A stretch of DNA of 8,060 nucleotides from Rikenella sp. (GCA_029054535.1 JAIDFC010000013.1:1-8060); one strand, 5' to 3'; shown: positions 1-5,751, counted from the stretch's first letter. A program made the numbers and translations. The notes: generated by a model not told the origin, from the sequence alone.

Positions 1-48
1 ACGGCAGTTGCTCCGAGGGAAATCTTTGTAGGGGTGCCTGCGGAGCAC

Positions 49-91
49 ATGGATAACGGCGCGCAGCGACGTAATCCTCTCCGTCGTTCCT
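49..91. repeat. Intergenic repeat, copy 1
   Basis: This copy begins with ATGGATAA (49-56) and ends with TAATCCTCTCCGTCGTTCCT (72-91). The same two blocks recur at 120-159, and the second block recurs alone at 190-210. The bases around the TAATCC block form a hairpin: AGCGACG at 65-71 pairs with CGTCGTT at 82-88 (one G-T pair) around the loop TAATCCTCTC. A separate inverted repeat lies upstream, with TGCTCCG at 9-15 opposite CGGAGCA at 41-47. I do not recognise the family and see no reading frame here. The orientation is not known. Confidence 0.55.
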
Positions 92-119
92 ATTATAGTT
101 AGGGTCCCGCCGGGAGGCG

Positions 120-159
120 ATGGATAAAGACGCCGCAAGGCGGATTAATCCTCTCCGCC
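120..159. repeat. Intergenic repeat, copy 2
   Basis: ATGGATAA at 120-127 and TAATCCTCTCCGCC at 146-159 match copy 1. The arms differ in sequence but still pair: GGCGGA at 139-144 with TCCGCC at 154-159. The same GGCG can instead pair with CGCC at 131-134 across a GCAA tetraloop, so two mutually exclusive hairpins are possible. Conservation of the loop with changed but still complementary arms suggests that structure matters, though two copies are few. Confidence 0.5.
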
Positions 160-189
160 AAACAAAGAGAGGTGTGCATCAAAAACAAT

Positions 190-210
190 GTAATCCTCTC
201 CGCCGTTCCT
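190..210. repeat. Intergenic repeat, copy 3 (partial)
   Basis: This copy matches the 3' block of copy 1 over 190-210 (GTAATCCTCTCC, then GCCGTTCCT), with one difference: C at 203 where copy 1 has T at 84. It lacks the ATGGATAA block, and there is no left arm upstream able to pair with CCGCC. It is therefore a partial or decayed copy. The rest of 211-285 before the tRNA holds no gene. It has a weak inverted repeat (GTCCG near 219 and CGGAC near 253) and no promoter I can support. Confidence 0.45.
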
Positions 211-285
211 CAAAAAAAGTCCGGTCGGAAAACGTTGCTTATGTCGCGGCGGCGGACCGAAACAGATATTAAAGAAAATACACAA

Positions 286-358
286 GCGGAAGTAGCTCAG
301 TCGGTAGAGCATTAGCCTTCCAAGCTAAGGGTCGCGGGTTCGAATCTCGTCTTCCGCT
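286..358 (+). tRNA. tRNA-Gly (anticodon TCC)
   Basis: A complete cloverleaf reads out. The acceptor stem is GCGGAAG (286-292) with CTTCCGC (351-357), and the D stem is GCTC/GAGC. The anticodon stem TTAGC/GCTAA encloses the loop CTTCCAA, with anticodon TCC at 319-321. The T stem GCGGG/CTCGT (two G-T pairs) has the loop TTCGAAT. The discriminator base at 358 is T, as usual for bacterial tRNA-Gly. The 3' CCA is not encoded and must be added after processing. The gene lies 50 bases before tuf with no terminator between them, so tRNA and tuf are probably on one transcript. Confidence 0.96.
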
Positions 359-408
359 CTTCGAATAAAGAAGAAGCAAACAACAACAATTAAAAACGCT
401 AATAACCC

Positions 409-1596
409 ATGGCAAAAGAAAAATTCGACCGGTCGAAACCGCATGTGAACATCGGTACCATCGGCCACGTAGACCACGGTAAAACCACGCTGACGGCTGC
501 TATCACGACCGTGTTGGCGAAGAAAGGTCTCTCGGAACTCCGTTCGTTCGACTCGATCGACAACGCTCCGGAAGAAAAAGAACGCGGGATCACGATCAAC
601 ACCTCGCACGTCGAATACTCGACCGCAGGTCGCCACTATGCACACGTGGACTGCCCGGGCCACGCCGACTATGTGAAGAACATGGTAACCGGTGCCGCGC
701 AGATGGACGGTGCGATCCTGGTGGTGGCTGCTACGGACGGTCCGATGCCGCAGACCAACGAACACGTGCTGTTGGCTCGTCAGGTGAACGTGCCGCGTAT
801 CGTTGTCTTCCTGAACAAATGCGACATGGTCGACGACCCGGAAATGCTCGACCTCGTCGAACTCGAAGTGCGCGACCTGCTCAGCAAATACGAATTCGAC
901 GGCGACAACACCCCGATCATTCGCGGTTCGGCTCTCGGTGGCTTGAACGGCGAAGCGCAGTGGGAAGAAAAAATCATGGAATTGATGGATGCGGTCGATA
1001 CCTACATCCCGATTCCGCCGCGCGATAACGAAAAACCGTTCCTGATGCCGGTCGAAGACGTCTTCTCGATCACCGGTCGTGGTACGGTGCTCACCGGTCG
1101 TGTCGAAACCGGGGTCATTCATGTAGGGGACGAAGTCGAAATCGTCGGCTTGGGCGAAAAGGCTAAGAAATCGGTTTGTACCGGTGTCGAAATGTTCCGC
1201 AAACTCTTGGATGAAGGGGAAGCAGGGGACAATGTCGGCCTCTTGATGCGCGGTATCGACAAGAAAGAAGTGAAACGCGGTATGGTGGTTGCCAAACCGG
1301 GTTCGATCACTCCGCATACCAAGTTCAAGGCTGAGGTCTACATCCTGAAGAAGGAAGAAGGGGGTCGGCACACGCCGTTCCACAACAAATATCGGCCGCA
1401 GTTCTACCTCCGTACGTTGGACGTTACCGGGGAAGTGCAGTTGCCGGACGGCGTTGAAATGGTGATGCCGGGCGACAACGTTACCATCACGGTGGAACTG
1501 ATCTATCCGGTGGCTATCAACGTCGGGCTCCGTTTCGCGATCCGCGAAGGTGGTCGGACGGTAGGGGCAGGGCAGATTACCGAAATCATCGCGTAA
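409..1596 (+). CDS. tuf: Translation elongation factor Tu
   Basis: This 395-residue GTPase delivers aminoacyl-tRNA to the ribosomal A site as a ternary complex with GTP in the cytoplasm. The G domain motifs are all present: P-loop GHVDHGKT at 19-26, switch I RGITIN at 59-64, DCPGH at 81-85 with the catalytic His85, NKCD at 136-139 and SAL at 174-176. Domains 2 and 3 follow, with the family C-terminus RTVGAGQITEI close to the end. The length is normal for the family. The ATG at 409 begins the conserved MAKEKF start and has no Shine-Dalgarno; its leader (361-408) is A-rich, as is common in Bacteroidota. It sits between tRNA-Gly and tRNA-Trp and is followed by a terminator-like hairpin 87 bases after the stop. 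Nothing in the protein looks broken. Confidence 0.98.
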   Translation: MAKEKFDRSKPHVNIGTIGHVDHGKTTLTAAITTVLAKKGLSELRSFDSIDNAPEEKERGITINTSHVEYSTAGRHYAHVDCPGHADYVKNMVTGAAQMDGAILVVAATDGPMPQTNEHVLLARQVNVPRIVVFLNKCDMVDDPEMLDLVELEVRDLLSKYEFDGDNTPIIRGSALGGLNGEAQWEEKIMELMDAVDTYIPIPPRDNEKPFLMPVEDVFSITGRGTVLTGRVETGVIHVGDEVEIVGLGEKAKKSVCTGVEMFRKLLDEGEAGDNVGLLMRGIDKKEVKRGMVVAKPGSITPHTKFKAEVYILKKEEGGRHTPFHNKYRPQFYLRTLDVTGEVQLPDGVEMVMPGDNVTITVELIYPVAINVGLRFAIREGGRTVGAGQITEIIA

Positions 1597-1683
1597 TTGC
1601 GCACTGCGGACTTTCGGGGCCTTTCCCTACTGCGCCCGCTTTGAGGCGGAAGAGAGGAAACCCGGAAGAACCTCGATAAATAG

Positions 1684-1711
1684 GGCGGTACCGATTCCGT
1701 ACCGCCTTTTT
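1684..1711 (+). terminator. Rho-independent terminator-like hairpin after tuf
   Basis: A perfect 8-bp stem, GGCGGTAC (1684-1691) with GTACCGCC (1699-1706), has a 7-base loop and is followed by five T residues (1707-1711). This is the form of an intrinsic terminator for tuf. It ends only two bases before tRNA-Trp, so either the tRNA depends on readthrough or it has a promoter I cannot identify. The upstream stretch 1597-1683 shows no gene. Confidence 0.75.
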
Positions 1712-1713
1712 AC

Positions 1714-1787
1714 AGGGGTGTAGTTCAAGGGCAGAATAGCGGTCTCCAAAACCGTTGATGGGAGTTCGAATCTCTCCACCCCTGCCA
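1714..1787 (+). tRNA. tRNA-Trp (anticodon CCA)
   Basis: The acceptor stem AGGGGTG (1714-1720) pairs fully with CACCCCT (1777-1783... read from 1777 as CACCCCT), and G1784 is the discriminator. CCA is encoded at 1785-1787. The D stem is GTTC/GAAT, and the anticodon stem GCGGT/ACCGT carries the loop CTCCAAA with anticodon CCA at 1746-1748. The T arm is GGGAG/CTCTC with loop TTCGAAT. A Trp tRNA between tuf and secE is a conserved arrangement in Bacteroidota. Unlike tRNA-Gly in this window, this gene encodes its own CCA end. Confidence 0.96.
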
Positions 1788-1803
1788 CTCGATTTTTACA
1801 GAT

Positions 1804-1837
1804 AGACTACTGTTTCGCTTCTACACAACAGTAGTCT
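1804..1837 (+). other. Hairpin between tRNA-Trp and the 153-codon gene
   Basis: A perfect 11-bp inverted repeat, AGACTACTGTT (1804-1814) with AACAGTAGTCT (1827-1837), has a 12-base loop. It is followed by a T-rich but interrupted tail (TTAATTTAGTTTT). It ends 16 bases before the ATG at 1854. It could be a weak terminator for the tRNA transcript, a processing signal, or a translation-control leader of the next gene. The sequence alone does not decide. Confidence 0.6.
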
Positions 1838-1853
1838 TAATTTAGTTTTAGAG

Positions 1854-2315
1854 ATGAAAAAAATCTACTTCTTTCTTTGCGCTCTGTTTCTGATGGGCGC
1901 TGCCTCTGTCGGACAGGCTTCCGCTAAGAGGATCACCATTCTGTACGGTAACGGACCGGAGTTTCAGAAAATGTACAACCTGCCGGATTCGCTGACTTCG
2001 GAAGAGGGGAATCCGTTGGAATTCGGGATCACGTTTGAACAGTTCTCCTTGTTCTACGTGCCGATCTGGAACTACGGGGAAAAGGAATGGGCCGTTTATG
2101 ATGCGAAAGCGAGAACGATCTATACGCTGGACGAAGAGACCTTGGCCGAGTTCGGGGATGATTACGGTTGGGATGTGGCGAAGATGCCGGCCCTCTCGTT
2201 CTGGAATGCGATCGGCGGGAAATTGGTGCTGTTGTTGGTTTTGGGGGCGATAGGCGGGTTCCTGCTCTGGAAAAAAGCCCAGGAAGAGAACGCAAAGGCC
2301 GAAGACAACGACTAA
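1854..2315 (+). CDS. Small exported, membrane-anchored protein of unknown function
   Basis: I do not recognise this 153-residue protein. It begins with a clear signal peptide: MKK, then a hydrophobic core to about residue 20, then a likely signal peptidase I site after ASA at 22-24. Residues 25-118 form an aromatic- and acid-rich region, including FYVPIWNYG at 67-75 and FGDDYGWD at 100-107. A single hydrophobic segment spans about 119-139 (LVLLLVLGAIGGFLLW at its core). A short charged tail KKAQEENAKAEDND follows. The predicted topology is a periplasmic domain anchored by a C-terminal helix with the tail in the cytoplasm. There are no Cys residues in the mature domain and no catalytic motif I can name. 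The gene lies between tRNA-Trp and secE, 80 bases before secE, with a hairpin on each side. Codon use resembles its neighbours, so it does not look like a recent arrival. A role near the Sec translocon would be a guess from position only. Confidence 0.8.
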   Translation: MKKIYFFLCALFLMGAASVGQASAKRITILYGNGPEFQKMYNLPDSLTSEEGNPLEFGITFEQFSLFYVPIWNYGEKEWAVYDAKARTIYTLDEETLAEFGDDYGWDVAKMPALSFWNAIGGKLVLLLVLGAIGGFLLWKKAQEENAKAEDND

Positions 2316-2322
2316 CCTGGGT

Positions 2323-2377
2323 CTGAGATGCCTCGGGGCGCGCTCGGACTGAACCGACCTCGCGAGACACATCTCGG
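2323..2377 (+). other. Imperfect hairpin upstream of secE
   Basis: The outer arms CTGAGATG (2323-2330) and CATCTCGG (2370-2377) pair over 8 bp with one T-G pair. Inside them CTCG (2332-2335) pairs with CGAG (2363-2366) and TCGG (2344-2347) with CCGA (2354-2357), separated by internal loops. No T run follows, so it is not a normal terminator. It ends 18 bases before secE and may be an RNA processing or stability element. Confidence 0.5.
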
Positions 2378-2395
2378 AAGAAGAGAGAACGAACG

Positions 2396-2584
2396 ATGAA
2401 AAATACTTACGTTAAAGAAGCCTATAACGAGCTGGTCCACAAAGTAACCTGGCCGAGCTGGAGCTCGCTCCAGAACAGTGCGATCGTGGTGATGATCGCG
2501 TCGCTGATCTTGGCGCTGGTCGTGCTGGCGATGGATATCAGCTTCGAGACGATCATGAAAGGGATTTACAGCATTCTGTATTAA
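2396..2584 (+). CDS. secE: Preprotein translocase subunit SecE
   Basis: This is the small clamp subunit of the SecYEG translocon in the inner membrane, which stabilises SecY during protein export. At 62 residues it is the short single-span form found in most bacteria, unlike the three-span E. coli protein. An amphipathic N-terminal helix ends in the family signature KVTWPSWSSLQ (16-26). One transmembrane helix follows at about 28-46, and then a short tail. The purine-rich stretch upstream (GGAAGAAGAGAG) ends about nine bases before the ATG and might act weakly in initiation. secE next to nusG is a conserved arrangement across bacteria. The protein appears intact. Confidence 0.95.
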   Translation: MKNTYVKEAYNELVHKVTWPSWSSLQNSAIVVMIASLILALVVLAMDISFETIMKGIYSILY

Positions 2585-2611
2585 TCTTTTTCGCTCGCTC
2601 GATGCACCCCG

Positions 2612-2630
2612 CGCTCTCTCCGGAGAGGCG
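2612..2630 (+). other. Small GC-rich palindrome between secE and nusG
   Basis: CTCTCC (2616-2621) followed by GGAGAG (2622-2627) is a perfect palindrome. CGC (2612-2614) and GCG (2628-2630) extend it across a one-base bulge. There is no T tract after it. The rest of 2585-2674 shows nothing I can name, and no TAnnTTTG promoter is present. It may be a processing site or a chance palindrome. Confidence 0.35.
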
Positions 2631-2674
2631 GAATAGGTTTTATAAGTATGGATTTAAGTTAGCACTGGCGCGAA

Positions 2675-3238
2675 ATGAGCAACGGAGAAAAACCGGTCAT
2701 GGAATGGTACGTCGTACGTGCCATCGGCGGTAAGGAGAAAAAGGTCAAAGAGTATCTCGAATCCGAGATCCGCACTTTGCACCTCGAAGACTATATCGCC
2801 CAGGTGCTGATTCCGACCGAAAAAGTCTACCAGGTACGTAACGGGAAAAAGATTACGAAAGAACGAATCTCGTATCCGGGTTACGTCTTGGTTCAGGCCG
2901 CCCTGGTGGGCGAAATACCGCATATCTTGCGGAATGCACCGAACGTGCTCGGTTTTCTGAGCGATACCAAGGAGTCTTCCTTGCAGGCCACACCTCTCAG
3001 GCCGCAGGAAGTAAGTCGTATCTTGGGTCGGGTGGACGAGCTGGCCACGCAGGAGGAGGCGAACGAAACTCCTTACGTGGAAGGCGAATCTGTCAAGGTG
3101 ATCGACGGACCTTTTGCTTCCTTCGTCGGCACCATCGAGAAAGTCGATAACGAACGGAAAAAATTGCAGGTTTCCGTCAAGATATTCGGGCGTAAAACTC
3201 CGATGGAACTGAGTTTTATGCAAGTTGAAAAAGAGTAG
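2675..3238 (+). CDS. nusG: Transcription termination/antitermination factor NusG
   Basis: This 187-residue factor binds the RNA polymerase clamp, promotes elongation, and links polymerase to Rho or the ribosome. The N-terminal NGN domain begins at EWYVVRAIGGKEKKVKEYL (about residues 10-28) and includes PTEKVYQVRNGKK and the PGYVLV strand. The C-terminal KOW domain is at about 136-187 (VKVIDGPF at 140-147, then GRKTPMEL and a final QVEKE). I took the ATG at 2675, which gives a short extra N-terminus before EWYVV. An in-frame ATG at 2699 is a possible alternative start, but related Bacteroidales proteins as I recall them also carry a few residues before WYV. There is no Shine-Dalgarno. rplK follows after 26 bases. 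Confidence 0.95.
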   Translation: MSNGEKPVMEWYVVRAIGGKEKKVKEYLESEIRTLHLEDYIAQVLIPTEKVYQVRNGKKITKERISYPGYVLVQAALVGEIPHILRNAPNVLGFLSDTKESSLQATPLRPQEVSRILGRVDELATQEEANETPYVEGESVKVIDGPFASFVGTIEKVDNERKKLQVSVKIFGRKTPMELSFMQVEKE

Positions 3239-3264
3239 TAACACGATTTTTTAGACGCGCAATT

Positions 3265-3708
3265 ATGGCCAAAGAAGTTGCAGGTTTCATCAAGCTGCAA
3301 ATCAAAGGCGGTGCGGCGAATCCGTCGCCGCCCGTAGGGCCTGCCTTGGGGTCCAAGGGGGTCAATATCATGGAGTTCTGCAAGCAGTTCAACGCTAAAA
3401 CGCAGGACAAGGCTGGAAAGGTTCTGCCGGTGGTGATTACGGTGTACAGCGATAAGTCGTTCGACTTTATCGTTAAGCAGCCGCCGGTGGCCGTTCAACT
3501 CAAAGAAGCTGCCAAGATTCAAAGCGGGTCGGCGGAGCCGAATCGTAAGAAAGTGGCTTCGGTGAGCTGGGAACAGATCGAGGCGATCGCCAAGGAGAAG
3601 ATGGAGGACATGAACTGCTTTACCGTCGAATCCGCTATGCGGATGGTGGCCGGGACTGCCAGGAGTATGGGGATCAATGTAACCGGTGAATTTCCGAACA
3701 ACAATTAA
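3265..3708 (+). CDS. rplK: 50S ribosomal protein L11
   Basis: L11 binds the GTPase-associated region of 23S rRNA at the base of the stalk and takes part in factor-dependent GTP hydrolysis. The 147-residue protein has the proline-rich N-terminal domain (NPSPPVGPALGSKGVNIMEF, about 20-39). The C-terminal rRNA-binding domain ends in AMRMVAGTARSMGINVTG. Length is normal, with a short Asn-rich tail. The 26-base gap after nusG is too short to hold an obvious L1-type regulatory hairpin, unlike the leader known upstream of rplK in E. coli. The ATG at 3265 gives the expected MAKEV start. Confidence 0.97.
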   Translation: MAKEVAGFIKLQIKGGAANPSPPVGPALGSKGVNIMEFCKQFNAKTQDKAGKVLPVVITVYSDKSFDFIVKQPPVAVQLKEAAKIQSGSAEPNRKKVASVSWEQIEAIAKEKMEDMNCFTVESAMRMVAGTARSMGINVTGEFPNNN

Positions 3709-3714
3709 TGGTGG

Positions 3715-3720
3715 GGAGGA
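3715..3720 (+). promoter_or_regulatory. Shine-Dalgarno-like site for rplA
   Basis: GGAGGA at 3715-3720 ends nine bases before the rplA ATG at 3730, an ideal spacing. It stands out because the other protein-coding genes here have A-rich leaders without a GGAGG core. Whether it is used is unknown, since Bacteroidota ribosomes generally initiate without this pairing. Confidence 0.6.
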
Positions 3721-3729
3721 TAGTACGCT

Positions 3730-4419
3730 ATGAAATTGACGAAAAATAGAAAAGCAGTCCTCGCCAAAGTGGAACCGGGTAAGGTACATAAGGTCGAAGA
3801 GGCGGCTGCCTTGTTGAAAGAGATTACGTTTACGAAATTCGACGCGTCGGTGGATATCGACGTACGGCTCGGGGTCGATCCGCGGAAAGCCAACCAGATG
3901 GTGCGCGGGGTGGTAACCTTGCCGCACGGGACGGGGAAGACGGTGCGGGTTTTGGTGCTCTGCACGCCGGATAAGGAGGCGGAAGCGACTGCTGCCGGAG
4001 CGGATTTCGTCGGCCTCGACGAATACGTCGAAAAGATCAAAGGGGGGTGGACCGATGTCGATGTGATCATCTGTACGCCGAATGTCATGGCCAAGGTGGG
4101 GGCGCTGGGACGTGTCCTCGGGCCGCGCGGCTTGATGCCGAACCCGAAGACCGGGACCGTTACCATGGAAGTCGGAAAGGCTGTCGAAGAGGTCAAGGCC
4201 GGGAAAATCGACTTCAAGGTCGATAAGTTCGGGATCGTGCATACCTCGATCGGGAAAGTGTCGTTCGACGCTAAGCAGATCGAAGAAAATGCACGGGAGT
4301 TCTTGCGGACCATCCTGAAACTCAAACCGGCGGCGGCTAAGGGGACTTACGTCAAGAGTATTTACCTCTCCACGACGATGAGCCCGGGGGTGCAGATCGA
4401 TGCCAAGTCGATCGACTAA
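3730..4419 (+). CDS. rplA: 50S ribosomal protein L1
   Basis: L1 forms the mobile stalk at the ribosomal E site and in many bacteria represses its own operon by binding mRNA. The 229-residue length is normal. The L1 signature GALGRVLGPRGLMPNPKTGT lies at 124-143, following the domain II segment, and the C-terminus LSTTMSPGVQID is typical. It starts 21 bases after rplK. The tail bases ATCGACTA are immediately repeated, so a second TAA stop lies just beyond the first in another frame. No L1 target hairpin could be assigned with confidence. Confidence 0.97.
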   Translation: MKLTKNRKAVLAKVEPGKVHKVEEAAALLKEITFTKFDASVDIDVRLGVDPRKANQMVRGVVTLPHGTGKTVRVLVLCTPDKEAEATAAGADFVGLDEYVEKIKGGWTDVDVIICTPNVMAKVGALGRVLGPRGLMPNPKTGTVTMEVGKAVEEVKAGKIDFKVDKFGIVHTSIGKVSFDAKQIEENAREFLRTILKLKPAAAKGTYVKSIYLSTTMSPGVQIDAKSID

Positions 4420-4446
4420 TCGACTAACTACTTAAGAAACTGAGAG

Positions 4447-4977
4447 ATGAGAAAGGAAGAAAAATCCGAAGTAATCAAGAGTTTAGCCGATCAGCTCGGA
4501 ACATATACCCATTTCTATTTGGCCGATATCTCGGGGATGAACGCGGAACAGACCGCTGCGCTGCGGAAAAGCTGCTTCGAGAAGGAGATCAAGTTGATTG
4601 TGGTGAAGAATACCTTGCTGGGCAAGGCGCTCGAACAGACCGGAAAGGCCGATGCCGAACTGGTGAGCGTGCTGGAAGGTTCCACTTCGATCATGTTCTC
4701 CAACACCGGGAATGCACCGGCTAAGTTGATCAAGGCTTTCCGGAAGGACAAGGGCGGAGATAAACCGATGCTCAAGGCGGCGTATGTCGACGAATGCGTT
4801 TACATGGGGGAAACCTCGTTGGATGCGCTGGTCAATATCAAGTCGCGCGAGGAACTGATCGGGGATATCATCACGCTGCTCCAGTCGCCGGCAAAGAACG
4901 TCGTTTCGGCGCTTCAGGGGGCTGCGGGCGGAAAGATCTCCGGCTTGGTCAAGGCGCTGGAAAATCGGGCGCAGTAA
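4447..4977 (+). CDS. rplJ: 50S ribosomal protein L10
   Basis: L10 anchors the L7/L12 dimers to 23S rRNA at the base of the stalk. The 176-residue protein has the family N-terminal globular domain: MRKEEKSEVI start, the FYLADISGM segment, then VVKNTLLGKAL. The C-terminal helical spine that carries L12 dimers follows (SPAKNVVSALQGAAGGKISGL near the end). It starts 27 bases after rplA, so there is no room for a classical L10 leader upstream. A long structured gap lies downstream instead. The start follows GAGAG, which may help initiation weakly. Confidence 0.96.
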   Translation: MRKEEKSEVIKSLADQLGTYTHFYLADISGMNAEQTAALRKSCFEKEIKLIVVKNTLLGKALEQTGKADAELVSVLEGSTSIMFSNTGNAPAKLIKAFRKDKGGDKPMLKAAYVDECVYMGETSLDALVNIKSREELIGDIITLLQSPAKNVVSALQGAAGGKISGLVKALENRAQ

Positions 4978-5290
4978 CGACGACTACTTTGACTTTCGGA
5001 CGGGTATTTTTCCAACCGCTTTTTACGGCGGCATAAATGGCCCTCCGCAAAGATTACTTCAAACAAAAACCCGTTTGTAACCCGAAGAAGAGGGGCGCGA
5101 TCCGATTAGGCTCCGTTATTCGGCCGGTGGCAGGCACGGGGGCGGCGCAACAAATCGCCAGGGGATCGATCACCTGAACCTTTTTGGGTGGCGATACCTA
5201 CCGTGCGGGTCGGGAACCGAAAGGTAGCGGTAAGATCCCTCGGAAGGAAGCAAACAAGCAATTTAATAACTTTTCAAAACAATAACCAAG
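4978..5290 (+). promoter_or_regulatory. Long structured rplJ-rplL intergenic region, candidate cis-acting RNA
   Basis: This 313-base gap has no recognisable gene but dense complementarity in its second half. ATCGCCA (5154-5160) pairs perfectly with TGGCGAT (5189-5195). TACCTACC (5195-5202) pairs with GGTA and GGTA (5223-5226 and 5229-5232) across a GC bulge, and its loop contains TCGG-GAA-CCGA (5210-5220). Competing pairings exist: GCACGG (5134-5139) with CCGTGC (5201-5206), and GGGATC (5162-5167) with GATCCC (5234-5239). The last 35 bases before rplL are A-rich and unstructured, as expected of a translation start in this phylum. I infer a leader for rplL, either regulatory or for processing. 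I know of no named family that it matches. Confidence 0.5.
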
Positions 5291-5668
5291 ATGGCAGACA
5301 TCAAAGCACTGGCTGAAGAGCTGGTAAACCTGACCGTAAAAGAAGTAAACGAACTCGCTACGATCCTCAAAGACGAGTATGGTATCGAACCGGCAGCTGC
5401 TGCTGTTGCTGTTGCGGCTCCGGCTGCGGGCGGCGCTGAAGGCGGTGCGGCTGAAAAAAGCTCGTTCGACGTGATCCTCAAATCGGGTGGTCAGGCGAAA
5501 TTGCAGGTCGTTAAAGTGGTGAAAGAACTCACCGGCCTCGGCTTGAAAGAAGCTAAAGACCTCGTAGACGGTGCACCGAAAGCTGTGAAAGAAGGCCTTT
5601 CGAAAGAAGAAGCGGAATCGCTGAAAGCTCAGCTCGAAGAAGCGGGTGCCGAAGTCGAACTGAAATAG
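5291..5668 (+). CDS. rplL: 50S ribosomal protein L7/L12
   Basis: This is the multi-copy stalk protein that recruits and stimulates translational GTPases. The 125-residue protein has the usual layout: an N-terminal dimerisation domain (about 1-33) and an Ala/Gly-rich hinge (about 34-55). The C-terminal domain (57-125) carries the factor-binding helices, including VVKVVKELTGLGLKEAKDLV. All 15 lysines are encoded by AAA, and codons are strongly biased compared with rplA and rplJ, which fits very high expression. The start is supported by homology and an A-rich leader. A strong terminator follows 83 bases after the stop. Confidence 0.97.
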   Translation: MADIKALAEELVNLTVKEVNELATILKDEYGIEPAAAAVAVAAPAAGGAEGGAAEKSSFDVILKSGGQAKLQVVKVVKELTGLGLKEAKDLVDGAPKAVKEGLSKEEAESLKAQLEEAGAEVELK

Positions 5669-5751
5669 TTCCGACGAACGGGTTTCTCCGAAGAGTCTCT
5701 CTGTGATTTCGAGGTATTCTCTTGAAATCCAGGTCTTTGGAGACAAGAAAC

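Noticed and set aside
1..285. CRISPR-like array from the TAATCCTCTCC repeats
   Set aside because: There are only three copies, unequal in length and irregularly spaced, with partial conservation and no cas genes in the window.
325..1383. 352-codon open frame on the minus strand, antisense to tuf
   Set aside because: It is a shadow of the strongly biased tuf codons, and its last residues come from the reverse complement of tRNA-Gly. No domain is recognisable.
3073..4242. 389-codon open frame on the minus strand across nusG, rplK and rplA
   Set aside because: It runs antisense through three certain genes and across their boundaries. The composition is His/Arg-rich, as expected of a mirror frame.
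4794..5036. 80-codon frame overlapping the end of rplJ
   Set aside because: It is mostly an out-of-frame reading of rplJ with no homology that I can see.
5241..5252. CGGAAGGAAGCA resembling the conserved tip of signal recognition particle RNA
   Set aside because: The opposite strand of the asymmetric loop needed for Ffh binding is not present upstream and no enclosing long stem forms, so the match looks accidental.
5267..5274. TAACTTTT as a near match to the Bacteroidota -7 promoter element before rplL
   Set aside because: There is no TTG or TTTG at the required distance upstream, and it lies only 16 bases before the ATG.
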